A stretch of DNA of 64,000 nucleotides from Plantago ovata (Eukaryota > Streptophyta > Magnoliopsida > Lamiales > Plantaginaceae). The notes beneath the pieces are model-generated. The model saw only the letters and a list, made by a program, of their open reading frames with translations. It had not been told where the DNA came from and did no database searches. Below are positions 11,695-22,774 of the stretch, one piece after another. Location: positions 129,428,096 through 129,492,095 of the forward strand of contig CM051455.1 of assembly GCA_028274465.1 (NCBI GenBank), written 5' to 3'. Position 1 is the stretch's first letter. The number at the start of each line of letters is the position of its first letter. Position numbers and translations under genes: made by a program.

Positions 11695-12491
11695 CCAAAA
11701 AACTGTGGTGAACTGCGTGAAGCAGCCTTAGGATTACACCTCCACTTAGTGTACACATCATAGATAATAGAAACACTTAATCACTAATTTCGATGGTCTA
11801 AACTATTATTGTTGATGTAATAGATCTACTTTTGTTATTAGGGACGATTATACCGTGAAATAAATGGACCCGTAATTAATGATTCATAGAACAAGAAGCT
11901 CTAGCGGTCAGTTTGGACACCTAACCGATGATGATGTCAGACATATTAAAAGCCCTTTGGGTCTCCTTTCCTTTCATCACCCAACACCAGGTATCGTTTT
12001 CCTCGTTCATAAATGCTTCACTCTCTTTCTCTCTCTAGAAAAGAGAGTAGTGCTTTTAATGCTCTTTGCTGTGTTCTGGTACACCAACATACCGGATACA
12101 GAGAGACTAGTCTCCCTCCTCTCCCCATTACCCGGCGGAATTGCCGCATTCCCACTCTCCCGCCCATATCTTTAACTTAACCCCACTACTCCTTTTCACC
12201 CAAAATCCTCCATCTTTACTTACCTAGTTTGTTCTACATTCAATAGCCACTTTCCAAGTTTACATTTTCTGGGTTCTGGGTTCTCTTCAAAATTGTAACT
12301 TTCCCAGTAATTTCTATCCGTTAACCATTTTTGTACGTATACGTTTGTATCTTCTGCTACTTCTTGAGGTCAAGCTGAAGCTGAATTTATTCTATTCCAA
12401 GTCCAACAAGAATGCTGCTTTAACCTGCTTACATTTACATACCCCAATTCTAGTCAAAGAAAAGAAAAAAAGAAGAAAAAAAAAAAAAAGA
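11695..12491 (+). promoter_or_regulatory. Upstream region and 5'UTR of the receptor kinase gene
   Basis: There is no gene here. Toward the right the DNA has CT-rich tracts (near 12020) and many C/T-rich stretches typical of plant 5' leaders, and it ends in an A-rich run just ahead of the ATG at 12492. The open frame runs upstream to 12345, but that part is a low-complexity Lys/Arg stretch and was left out of the protein. Confidence 0.4.
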
Positions 12492-15400
12492 ATGAGAAAT
12501 AATTTTCTTCTTACAGTTTTTGTTCTCATAATTTATGCAGCATTGGTGAAATCTTTGAGCCCTTCTTTGAGTGACGATGTTCTGGGGTTGATTGTTTTCA
12601 AGTCAGACCTTGAAGATCCACAAGGGAGACTAAGTTCTTGGAGTGAGGATGATGATACCCCTTGTAACTGGGGTGGTGTAAAATGCAACCCTAGATCCAA
12701 CAGAGTCTCTGAGCTAGTTCTTGATGGGTTTGGCCTCTCAGGGAGACTAGGAAGAGGCCTTCTTCAGCTCCCCTTCCTACGGAAACTTTCGCTTGCGAGG
12801 AACAATCTTACTGGAAATGTAAGCCTTAGTTTTGCTCAGCTGTCTGGTTTACAAGTTTTGGATTTAAGTGAGAATGGACTAACTTTGATGCCAGGTGATT
12901 TTTTTAGCCAATGTGGGTCTCTGAGATCGATTTCCTTGGCTAGAAACAAGTTATCTGGGCCTGTTCCGGCAGGTTTAAGCTCGTGTAGTTCTCTAGTTTC
13001 GGTTAACTTGTCGAGTAATCAGTTTTCGGGGCAGTTGCCTTTGGGGTTTTGGTCTTTGTCTTTAGTTAGGTTGCTTGACTTGTCTGATAATGTGTTGGAA
13101 GGTGAAATTCCTGAAGGTCTAGCACGTATGAAAAGTTTGAGGGTATTGAGTTTGAGGAACAATAGGTTTACTGGTGAAGTTCCTAGTGGGATTGGGAAGT
13201 GTTTGCTGTTAAGATCAATTGATTTGGGTGGAAATTCTCTATCTGGTGGGCTTCCGGGCACAATGCGGAAGCTTTCTTTGTGTAATAATCTGATTTTATC
13301 CAGAAATGGATTAGGAGGGAAGTTGCCTGATTGGTTTGGAGAGATGAGAAGTCTTGAGACTCTTGATCTTTCACAGAATAGCTTTCGAGGCAGAGTTCCG
13401 ATTTCTTTCGGAAAGCTTCTGTCATTAAAGATTCTGAATGTATCTAGGAATGCTCTCACTGGAAGCTTGCCTGAATCTATGAGCAACTGTGTCAATCTTT
13501 TGGTATGTGATGTGAGTCATAACTCGCTCACCGGTAGTGCACCTTCTTGGATGTTCAAACTTGGACTGCACAGTATTCTGTTTTCAAATAACAGATTGAG
13601 TGGGAGCCTTGACAGTGCTCTTGGTTTATTGATGGAGAATTCTCTTAATAAAGTTGTGATTCTCGATGTGTCCGTAAATAAGCTATCTGGTGAAATTCCA
13701 TCTTTTGTTGGTAATTTTCGCAATATTCAATCTTTGAATATGGCGAGAAACTCATTTGTTGGTGCCATTCCTGCAAGTATTGGACACTTGAAGAGCTTAC
13801 GTGTTCTGGATTTGAAGGAGAACCGTTTACATGGCAGCATTCCTTTGGAGATTGGGGGACTTGTGTCTCTTAATCATTTGAGACTCGAAAAGAATTCTTT
13901 AGGAGGCAACATTCCCGTTTCGATTGGAGACTGTGCCTCACTTGTGTCACTGTAAGTTCCTTTTGCTGGTTTTGATCATATGTTAATCACTCTCAGTGAG
14001 TTTTCTGCTTGTTCTTTTCAGTCCTTTTAGTATAATATAGTTGTTTCATTGTTTCTATTGAGCGGCATTAATATTATGCCGCAAGTTGCTATGACTTAAC
14101 TGTATATAAATAGATATGATTTGGTCCCAAGTATCTTGTAGAGCTATTGACTTGTACATCTTTTTGATCTTTGTTAGTTGATATGGTGATGTAAATCATG
14201 TAACGGTGACTACTAAAGTTCAGATAATTACCTTTTAGTAGGATTTGGTTCACCAAATTTGATTGACGCATCATAACTAGTGTTAGTTGCAGTTAATGAA
14301 AAAGGCTGAAATTTTCTGATAAGATTTGCTCATCCAAGTTGTTTAGCTGTCCAATGTCACCTCTGATGGAGTGCTTTTTCGATGAATTTGGCAGGTCACT
14401 TGCTCATAATGAAATAACCGGTCCAATCCCATCGTCCCTTGCAAAGATGACTCGCCTTCGAGCTGTGGACCTCTCTTTCAACTATCTAAGTGGACCATTA
14501 CCAAAGCAGCTGGCAAGTCTTGTACATCTCAAGTCATTTAACATTTCACACAACCAGCTATTAGGTGAACTGCCAGCTGGAGGGTTCTTCAGCACCATTT
14601 CTCCTTCGTCTCTTTCCGCCAATCCATCTATTTGTGGAGATGCTGTCAATAGGAATTGCTCAACTTCAGTTCCAAAACCAATCGTACTCGATCCCAGCTC
14701 TACTGAGGCCACACCTGATAATATCCCTCAAACTTCTAGTCATCGAAAAACGATCCTCAGTACTTCTGCCTTTTTTGCCATTGGTGCAGCGGTATTAATA
14801 GTCATTGGTGTCATTGGTATAACAGTGCTTAATCGTTGTGCTCGTTCTTCTTCCACACCTAAACCTCCTGCGGCCCTTACTTTTTCTGGAGAATATGAAT
14901 TTACCAGTTCGCCGTCTTCAGATGGTGATTCTGGAAAGCTTGTCATGTTTTCAGGTGACCCCCAATTCAAAACAGGTTCTCATCCGCTCCTCAACAAAGA
15001 TTGTGAACTTGGACGTGGAGGATTTGGAGCAATGTACCAAGCTATGCTCCTAAATGGGCGTTCAGTTGCCATCAAGAAGCTTAATATTGCCAGTCTTGTA
15101 AAATCACAGGACGAATTTGAAAAAGAAGTAAAAAGGTTGGGGAAAGTTCGTCATAGAAATCTTGTGGCACTCGATGGTTATTACTGGACCCAATCGCTGC
15201 AGCTTCTGATATATGAATTTGTCTCTGGTGAAAATCTGTACAAGCATCTTCATGAAGGATCTTCAGGAAACCACCTATCGTGGAACAAAAGATTAAATGT
15301 TATTGTTGGGACAGCTAAAGGCTTGGCTCATCTGCACGAAATGGATATAATCCACTACAACTTAAAGTCGAGCAATATCTTGATTGGCAGCTGTATGGAA

Positions 15401-15853
15401 CCTAAGGTTTCAGATTATGGTTTAGCCAGGCTGTTACCAATGTTAGACCGTTATGTCTTGAGCAGCAAGATTCAGAGTGCTCTCGGTTACATGGCACCTG
15501 AGTTTGCATGCAAAACTGTGAAAATAACCGAGAAAAGTGATGTCTATGGATTTGGGGTTTTAATTCTGGAGATTGTAACTGGGAAGAGACCTGTGGAGTA
15601 CTTGGAGGATGACGTTATAGTTCTTTGTGACATGGTTAGAGCAGCACTGGATGAAGGTAGAGTGGAAGAGTGTGTCGATATTAGGCTGCAAGGAGAGTTC
15701 ACGGCAGAGGAGGTTATTCCGGTTATAAAACTAGGTTTAATCTGCACATCTCAGGTGCCTTCAAACAGGCCTGATATGGCACGAGTAGTTAGCATCCTGG
15801 AGCTGATGAAATGTCAATCAGAGATCCAAGATGAGTTTGCGTATTCTAGCTAG
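12492..15853 (+). CDS. LRR receptor-like (pseudo)kinase, IRK/PXC2 group
   Basis: A plasma-membrane leucine-rich-repeat receptor-like kinase. The model is join(12492..13951, 14395..15853), 972 residues, with the intron within a Leu codon. A signal peptide spans residues 1 to about 23. An LRRNT cap ends in DTPCNWGGVKC. About 20 LRRs follow, then a transmembrane helix at about 609-632 (FFAIGAAVLIVIGVIGI). The kinase domain covers about 690-960, with GRGGFG at 693-698 and the VAIK Lys714. The catalytic loop reads HYNLKSSN (807-814) in place of HRDLKxxN, so the catalytic Asp is absent, and DFG is DYG (827-829). The SKIQSALGYMAPEFAC segment and the HYN loop match what is known of Arabidopsis IRK (At3g56370) and PXC2 (At5g01890). 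Phosphotransfer is therefore doubtful and a scaffold or co-receptor role is likely. The start was taken at 12492 because a signal peptide follows directly. The gene looks intact. Confidence 0.95.
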
Positions 15854-17023
15854 TATCAGTTCAAGACATGCAGGTTAATCCGGCTCATTCATTTCGTAGA
15901 AGTTCTTGGATTATTTAGCTTGCATTCTGTTGTATTTCACATTCTTTTTGTTGTTGTTGGTGTATCTTTTAAGTGACTTCTATTCTTCTGCATAATGTAG
16001 CATTAGGTAGTAGATCTTGACTGATAGTATTGCAATTCTATTTACTGTTGAGATCTTTTGTGCTCTGGTTTGGATGAAGTAGACAATGTAAGACATGGAT
16101 GCACAGAGACTGATTACAACTGTTTCTTGACATGTACTGTCTGAGGTGTTCAAAATTATTTATGCCAACTAGTAAGCAAAATATCCAAGTGATGAAATAT
16201 AAAACTTAAGTGAAAGCAGAAGACAACAGCTAAGAGGGCAATGAGACGGCCATGTTAAAGAGAATAATTGACACAGCAAATCTTTTGTATGTGTCATTTG
16301 GACTGGTGTTATTAGCTAGTAGAATTGTTGTTTAAGTGCAATTTTTGTTCTTTTATGCAGGTATAGTAGGATTAGCTGCAAGTATGTCTCAGTTGGTTCA
16401 TAGAGGAATATTGTAACTTGTTAAAAGAGGTGAAAAAAACTCAAAAAGGGGGTATTGTAACTTGCAAGGAAACCCCAACTTAGTTGGGGTGTGGCTGAAA
16501 TCCAGATGGTTTAATTTTCTGTATGTCCTTTTTCTAGGTTGGAGATCATTTGTTATTCCCCAGCCAGCATATCTCTCTGCATTTCTGACTCTTTATTGTC
16601 CCTTTTCATTAGTTTAAAATTTAAAAGGTATACTGTACTAGTTTTGTTGTTTTGTTCCCAGGCATTACACTCATGAATGAATATTCCATCTATCTGTAGG
16701 AGTGTTTACTGAATGAAAAAAGTTAAAAAAAGATTAGAAGACATGTGCATTGTTAACCTAAATGAGTTGTCTCTGAGTTTATTAACAATTTCACTACATT
16801 AGCAAGAGTTGATAACTGAAGTAAGATATTCTTGTCAAGATGGTGTTGTGCCCAAGATAAACTAACCAGGTATTCCCATCATCATGTGTCACATTGGGAA
16901 ATCATTTTCTGATATTTAGATATGTAAGGCTATGTTATCTTTGTCTGAAAAAGTCTGAACTGATCTGAACTGATCTGAACTGAACTAAACTGAACTTATT
17001 TGTAATACAAAATAGAGTAATTA
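15854..17023. other. 3'UTR and AT-rich spacer
   Basis: The first several hundred bases are probably the 3'UTR of the receptor kinase. A small palindrome, CCCCAACTTAGTTGGGG, lies near 16474. Short repeats of CTGAACTGAT occur at about 16957-17000 and again at 22806-22850, on both sides of the next element. No gene was seen. Confidence 0.5.
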
Positions 17024-17069
17024 TATGGTAAGGCTAGCCTTTCCTACCAACATGGAAAGGCCTGGTTTT
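17024..17069 (+). repeat. Left terminal inverted repeat with internal hairpin
   Basis: It reads TATGG, then AAGGCTAGCCTTTCC, and later GGAAAGGCCTGG. The reverse complement of the right end is similar, and within the repeat GCCTTTCC pairs with GGAAAGGC. Confidence 0.65.
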
Positions 17070-17142
17070 TTATTGAAAAACCAGAAAACAAAACCGCTAG
17101 GCGGTTTTTCGCTCCGGTTTCTCGCTCAATTAAAAACCGACC

Positions 17143-17152
17143 TACTATATAA
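17143..17152 (+). promoter_or_regulatory. Inward TATA box, left end
   Basis: CTATATAAGC lies about 120 bases inside the left end and 365 bases ahead of the left small gene. A CT-rich leader (TCTCTCTCTCTC near 17229) follows. The right end has the matching motif GCTTATATAA in the opposite direction. Confidence 0.55.
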
Positions 17153-17516
17153 GCAACCAAAACCAGCGAGAAAAAGAAAAAATCTAAAAACACATAGTTG
17201 AACGTGAAACTGTGTGTTTTCACGTTTTTCTCTCTCTCTCTGCCGATCGAACAATCTCGCCGGAAATTTGACGGAATTTCACCGATCGGGGCTCGTTTTC
17301 ACCGGATTGGAGCAGGAAAATCTCTGACGCACGTTGATAAGGTGAATTAACCAACAATTCTATTATTTCTATATGATTTTTCAATAGTATTTGATGATTT
17401 CTCCAATTTAGATCTATTTTTTCTGATCGGTTGTTGTTTTCCTGGATTTTTTGATGAATTCACTGTACGGAACATTCCGATTTAGCTGCTAGAATATTCG
17501 AATCTGCAAATCAACG

Positions 17517-19874
17517 ATGGTGAAGAAGGAAGCTTCTCAGATCTGGAAATTATTGAATAAATTGAACCAGAGCAGCAAATCCGTACGTTACTATATACTT
17601 TTAAGCCTTCCTGTCCTGGTTTGATATTTATGTAGTATGTTTGTGCATATTTTCATTTGATAACACCGCGCTAAGGTTTTTAAACTATCGTGTTATGGTT
17701 TTAACCGACGTTGTTATAATATGTTTAAGCCTTTTTGTTGCTGGTTTTAAGTTTGTCTACCATGTTTCTGGATTTTTTCATTGAATCACGTCGTGTTATG
17801 GTTTTTAATCTAAATTCCTGATAATTACCAGCTGTAAGCCTTGTTGTTATAGCTCTATGTTTGTGTAGTATATTTTTGCATTTTTTCATTGCATCACGTC
17901 GTGTTATGGTTTTAAGCAACATGGTTATAATATTTTACTTCTTCAGCATGCTATTCTAGAAGGATGCTCGTCGAATTTGCAATTAATTGAAGAAGTGCAA
18001 CATGAGCAGCAATTCTGTAAGCTGGTGTACTTTAAGCCTTTTGTTATGATTTTAAGCCTCTACATTATATTGATTAAATAGTGTCATCCTATAGTGTTTA
18101 GTATGTATGGTGTACTGTTATGGAACCTTGTTATGACTTTAAGATATCATGTAATGATTCAAAGCAACATTGATATGATTTTTTAGCGTGCATTATATTC
18201 AAATGCTATTGATACAGTTTTTAGTCATATTGGTGTCGTTTTAATTACTATTGTTATAGTGTTAACACCTTGTGGTATGGTTCTAAGCATGCTTGATATG
18301 GTTTATGTATTAAGTAGATTGTTAATGTTGTCTCATAGTTTTAAGATAGAATATATGGTGTGATTTTAAATCATGTTGTTGTTGTGGTTTTATTTTATGG
18401 GAACCAAAGCGGTTATCGGGTTGTTTACGTGTTAATCGTGCTTAAGTTTTGAGTAGGTCCATTGCCAAGTTGCTACTTCAAGGTCACTTCTGTTCATAGA
18501 AAAGATGAGGAGATAAATGTGGTGTATTTTGACATTGTTATAATATGTTTAGTTTGTCTAGTATGTTAGTGCATATTTTCATTTGATAACACCGTGCTAT
18601 GGTTTTTAATATGACGTGTTATAGTTTTAATTGACATTGTTATAATATTTTTGGTTTGTCTAGTATGTCTTTCTGTTTTTTTTTTTCATTGGATAACAGC
18701 ATGTTATGGTTTTTAATATGACATATGTTATGGTTTTAATCGACGTTGTTATAACATTTTCAGTTTGTCTAGTATATCTCTGCATTTTTTTCGTTTGATA
18801 ATTAATGCCATGTTATGGTTGTTAATGTAACATGTTATATATGGTTTCTATTGACGTGATGTTAATTCAACATCGATTCTCTCTTTTTTTTTGCGTGTAT
18901 GTACAGAATTTTACTGTGTGTTTTTGCGTATTTTGATGATTCTTCTTTGCTTTCCTGTTTTTCGATTGATTTATGTTCCAATTTGTTGATCAAACGTTCA
19001 GATTTCAGATACTTGTGAAATCCAATTTGAGATGTGGAAGTAATTGAAGAAATCGAACCTTAACAACAATTTCGTAAAGCTCCTGGATACTTTTAATCCT
19101 TGTTGTTATGCATGATTCTAAGTTTGTGTAGTATATTTCTGCATTGTTTCATTGAATCAAATTGTGTTATGGTTTTTAATCTGCATAGTATACTTTTAAT
19201 ACCGGTTGTTAGGATGAATTCCAGTTTCTAAGATATTCTAATTGTTACAGTTTCTAGCGTACATACGGTCATAAGCTCTCCTAGTTATAACATTATGTTC
19301 TACTGTTATTCTTTTATACATCACATTTATAGGTTCGTAATTGGAAACATGTGATTCTAGCAACATTTTTATTGTATTTCACCTTTTCAGCATGTTAATT
19401 GAACCTTTTACATTATTCTAATTGAAATCTAGTGTGGTTATAAGTTGCATCACTATGGTATTAAGGCATGTTGTTGTAATTTGAAGTTTTGATGCTATGG
19501 ATTTTAGTAATATAAGTTATTATTTTCATGTCGTCAATTGGTATATTGTTTAGGTATACATTTATAATTTTAATTGGTCATGGTATGTTTTACGTGATCG
19601 TATTATTATGGTTTAAGCATGTAGATGAACAAAAAATTTAAAGAAATGCTTTTTTTTTTCATAAACAAAAGGACGGAGATTCATAATTTTATCACCGCTA
19701 CCTGTAGGTGAAGATGCTAGGCCGACTGCTATTTTCTGGAGAGATGGAATGACAAAGGATGACTTCAAGTATCAGAAACACCAATTTCGTTGCTTCAAAG
19801 ATCACGAACAAGTTTACTCACGAGAAGCCAATTTCAAAGATCCAGATTCATTTTGCATAAGAAACACCACATGA
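17517..19874 (+). CDS. Small unrecognised spliced gene, left half of the element (hypothetical)
   Basis: Proposed model join(17517..17582, 17947..18016, 19708..19874), 100 residues. All three exons have GT-AG borders and fitting phases (0, then 1), and the frame stays open to a TGA at 19872. The protein starts MVKKEASQIWKLLNKL, has a Glu/Gln-rich middle (LIEEVQHEQQF) and ends in a charged part with AIFWRDGMTKDDF and a Cys in FRCFKDH. I do not recognise it. A diverged exon-like copy near 19004-19074 has in-frame stops and was skipped. An upstream 5'UTR intron is possible (donor near 17340, acceptor near 17485). This is a prediction from splice signals only; the transcript could also be noncoding. 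Confidence 0.35.
18535..18870. repeat. Diverged tandem array, about 105-bp unit
   Basis: GTTTGTCTAGTATGT, then a T-rich stretch, then GATAACANCNTGTTATGGTT recurs about three to four times (marker at 18552, 18654 and 18763). A related copy lies at 17630-17720. The unit carries the GTTATGGTTTTAA motif typical of the left half of the element. Confidence 0.6.
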
Positions 19875-21135
19875 ACGCTTGTTGTAATTTTGTTACTTTG
19901 AGAATACTAGTTTTAAAAACTCCAATTGACTGAATGTTTCAGTCCTGACATGAATATAATGAAGCATTCAATTTTACACTTGTTGGCATGTTCTCATATA
20001 TCTCATACAGCAATTGGTGTGTTATAAGTACCCTTGTTGGGGTTTTATGTATCCAAGTTGTGGTTTTAAGTACCCATTATGTTGTTGTTCTAAAAATTCA
20101 AATTAAGATTTTAATGGAGAACGGTTGTTGTAATTTTGTTGATTTGATAATACTAGATGTGGAAACATCAATTGACTAAATGTTTTAATCCTTACATGAA
20201 TAAACTATTTAATGTTACACTAGTTTATTGCATGATGTCTTGATTTTACGTTGCACCTTAAATAAAGTATAACAAAAGATTTTAGAAGTATAATATGACA
20301 AAATATATCATCAGTAACTCTTATGACAAACCCTTAAAACCATAACATATATCTCTTATAACCAGTTGGTGTAGTTATTAGTATCCTTATTGTAGTTTTA
20401 AGTACGTACAATTGTGGTTTTAAGTATCCACTATTGTACTTCTAAGAAATCAATTAAGAATTTAGACAGAAAACTAAACTTCACCATACCATGCTTGCAT
20501 GTTTAAACCACTTAAGACCATACACAAACTAATTATACAAGAGCAAAGACTAACTGTTAACATCACACATTGACACACTACTCGATCCAAAAATAACATC
20601 CAACACACACACTTGTCCAACAATCGCAAAATCTTCTATCTTAAAGTCATAACATCATATATATAAAAAAGTATAACCAGAACATATAAGAGTTTCATAT
20701 TAAACCATTGCTTTAAAACATACACAAACTAATTGTTCAAAAAGGCCAAAAGTAACTGCTCAAATTAGAAACTATTTCAAATAACATCCACATAAAATAG
20801 TTTGTCCAGGACATTATACCCAACAGTCGGAGCATCTCGTATACTAAAACCATAACAAAACGTGTTAAAACTATAATGTATACCCTTAAAACCATAGAAT
20901 CATTATTTAAAACAATAACCAGAACATACAATAGTATTATATTAAACCATTGCTTAAATATATACACGAACTAATTGTTCAAAAGGGCAAAAACTAATTG
21001 TTGATCAAAAACTACTTCAATAATATCCAACATAAACACTTTGCCCAGGACATTACAAATCCTACTTCTTGAGAATATTGTTGACTTTTGATGTAACTCG
21101 CCAATTATCAATCTCGCCAACTATCAATCTTTCAT

Positions 21136-22359
21136 TCAATTGTCCTCAGCTCTATCATAATCCAAAACACCAGCAGTTGTACCAACAAACTTGGGCTTGC
21201 CTCTTCTTTGAGCTTCTCTCCCTACATCGTTAATTTAGAAGCATCAACAACTGCAAAAAAATAAAACGTAAAATATCAGCAGAACTTTTAAAAGCACAAT
21301 ATTATACATTAAAATAAAAATATAACCCCTTAAAAATATAGCATGATCCCTTAAAACCATAAGAGTACACCGAAACCCTTTCAGCAACAAAACTAAAGTA
21401 GCAGAACTTTTAAAAGCACAATATTATACATTAAAACAAAAATATAACCCCTTAAAAATATAGCATGATCCCTTAAAACCATAAGAGTACACCGAAACCC
21501 TTTCAGCAACAAAACTAAAATAGCATAACATTACACCCACTTAAAAACTATAACATAAGACCTTAAAAGTATAATATCATCAACATCTAAAAATATAAAA
21601 TCCCCGCTTCCATAACCCCTTAAAAGTATAACAAGATCCCTTTAACCATAACAATACACCTTCACTCCTTCAGTTACAAAACTAAGGTACCATAACATTA
21701 CACACCCTTAAAATCATAACAGACACACTTAAAATCATAAAACGACTTATGAAACTAACAACACCACAATTACGAAAGCATAAACATCACATAACCCTTA
21801 ACTGTTAACAATATGCCTTAAAAACATAAAAGAATCCCTTAAAAAGCATAACACGATTTAAAGCAACATTTAAAATATTACAAAAAAAAAAAAAAAAGCA
21901 GCGTGAATACTAAATTATCAGAAACACAAACAAGCTCAGAAACCAAAAACACATTGCAAATAATTACAGAGGAAACACACCATATCCATTATAAGCATAC
22001 CAGAAACACTTAGTACTGAAAAAAATAATTCAACAACAGAAACTAAGTATAATAATAAGCATACCAGATACACTTAAAACAACACCAAAATCCATCGGAA
22101 ACAACACCAAAAATATCTTATAAAGCATACCACAAACACTTAAAACTGTAACTTGAACCATAACATCACACAAACAGAGCATATAATAGAAAGAATACAA
22201 TCACAAACACTTAAAAACACAACAAAAACAGATTCACAATATCAAAATCAACAACTAAACTAACATACCAGTAGTGGAAGAATCAACTCTCCGTCGTGAA
22301 AACTTCTTCAACGGATTAACAACGTCTGAAACACCAGAAGAACCCTTCCTCTTCGTCAT
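21136..22359 (-). CDS. Small unrecognised spliced gene, right half of the element (hypothetical)
   Basis: Proposed model complement(join(21136..21221, 22269..22359)), 58 residues. The intron has a GT-AG border (donor G|GTATGTT) and splits a Gly codon in phase 1. The protein is strongly basic: it starts MTKRKGSSGVSD, has FSRRRVDSS and then REAQRRGKPKF, and ends in an acidic tail. Such a small basic protein could be nuclear, but this is only inference. A TATA-like motif (GCTTATATAA read on the minus strand, about 22630-22640) lies 275 bases upstream inside the right end. The gene converges on the left small gene. I do not recognise a family. Confidence 0.35.
21278..21521. repeat. 122-bp tandem duplication
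   Basis: A unit beginning AGCAGAACTTTTAAAAGCAC occurs at 21278-21399 and again at 21400-21521, almost identical. It lies in the intron of the right small gene and contains the CCCTTAAAACCATAAGAG motif. Confidence 0.9.
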
Positions 22360-22629
22360 GATTCAAATCCCTAGCTAGATCTGTGAAATCGGATCTGAGA
22401 AAAAACCAAATTCGGAACTCTAGATCTCACAAAATACATTGAGAACACTAAATCAAACACAAAGGTAGCATAAACGAAGAAAATATGAGAACAATCGGCG
22501 TGTTTCTTCGATCAATCGGAAAAGTTTGAGATTTAGAAGCAGGAGAAGAAGATGAGAATTTGCAGAGAGAAAAAAGGGAGTTCACACAGTAAACACGTTG
22601 ATTATGTGTTTTCTGCGTGAATCGTTTTT

Positions 22630-22640
22630 TATATAAGCTA
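22630..22640 (-). promoter_or_regulatory. Inward TATA box, right end
   Basis: Read on the minus strand, GCTTATATAA lies about 135 bases inside the right end and about 275 bases ahead of the right small gene. It mirrors the left-end TATA box. Confidence 0.5.
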
Positions 22641-22728
22641 CAGTGAACCGGGTTTTATAAAAAATCGAGCGGTTTAACCAACAGCGAGTTTTTGACAAAA
22701 CCAGTCACAAAACCACCGAGTTTTGCAC

Positions 22729-22774
22729 AAAACCAGGCCTTTCCTTCGTATTAGGAAAGGCCGGCCTCCCCATA
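22729..22774 (-). repeat. Right terminal inverted repeat with internal hairpin
   Basis: Reverse complement reads TATGGGGAGGCCGGCC, then TTTCC and later GGAAAGGCCTGG, matching the left end. Confidence 0.65.

Larger units (their letters stand above)
17024..22774. mobile_element. 5.75-kb inverted-repeat element with inward promoters, family unknown
   Basis: The ends are inverted copies. Left 17032-17069 and right 22729-22766 match at about 31 of 38 positions, with weaker similarity out to TATGG at 17024 and 22774. Each end is itself a hairpin (GCCTTTCC...GGAAAGGC). Inside each end lie GGTTTT-rich motifs and an inward TATA box. Each half holds one small spliced gene, and the two genes converge. 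The middle is AT-rich. The left half is full of GTTATGGTTTTAA motifs and the right half of their reverse complement CTTAAAACCATAA. The layout recalls MuDR-type Mutator elements (promoters in the ends, convergent genes), but no transposase was seen. No certain target duplication was found. Confidence 0.65.

Noticed and set aside
11879..12175. Open frame of 98 codons ahead of the receptor kinase
   Set aside because: No start context, no motif; fits promoter and leader DNA better.
13019..13495. 158-codon frame antisense to the LRR region
   Set aside because: Shadow of the LRR codons.
17725..17922. Minus-strand frame with repeated TITRRD
   Set aside because: It arises from the tandem GTTATGGTTTTAA repeats and has no coding signal.
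22269..22359. Treating the right small gene as a single-exon frame
   Set aside because: The frame closes a few codons past the donor; the spliced form is longer and phase-consistent, though still unproven.
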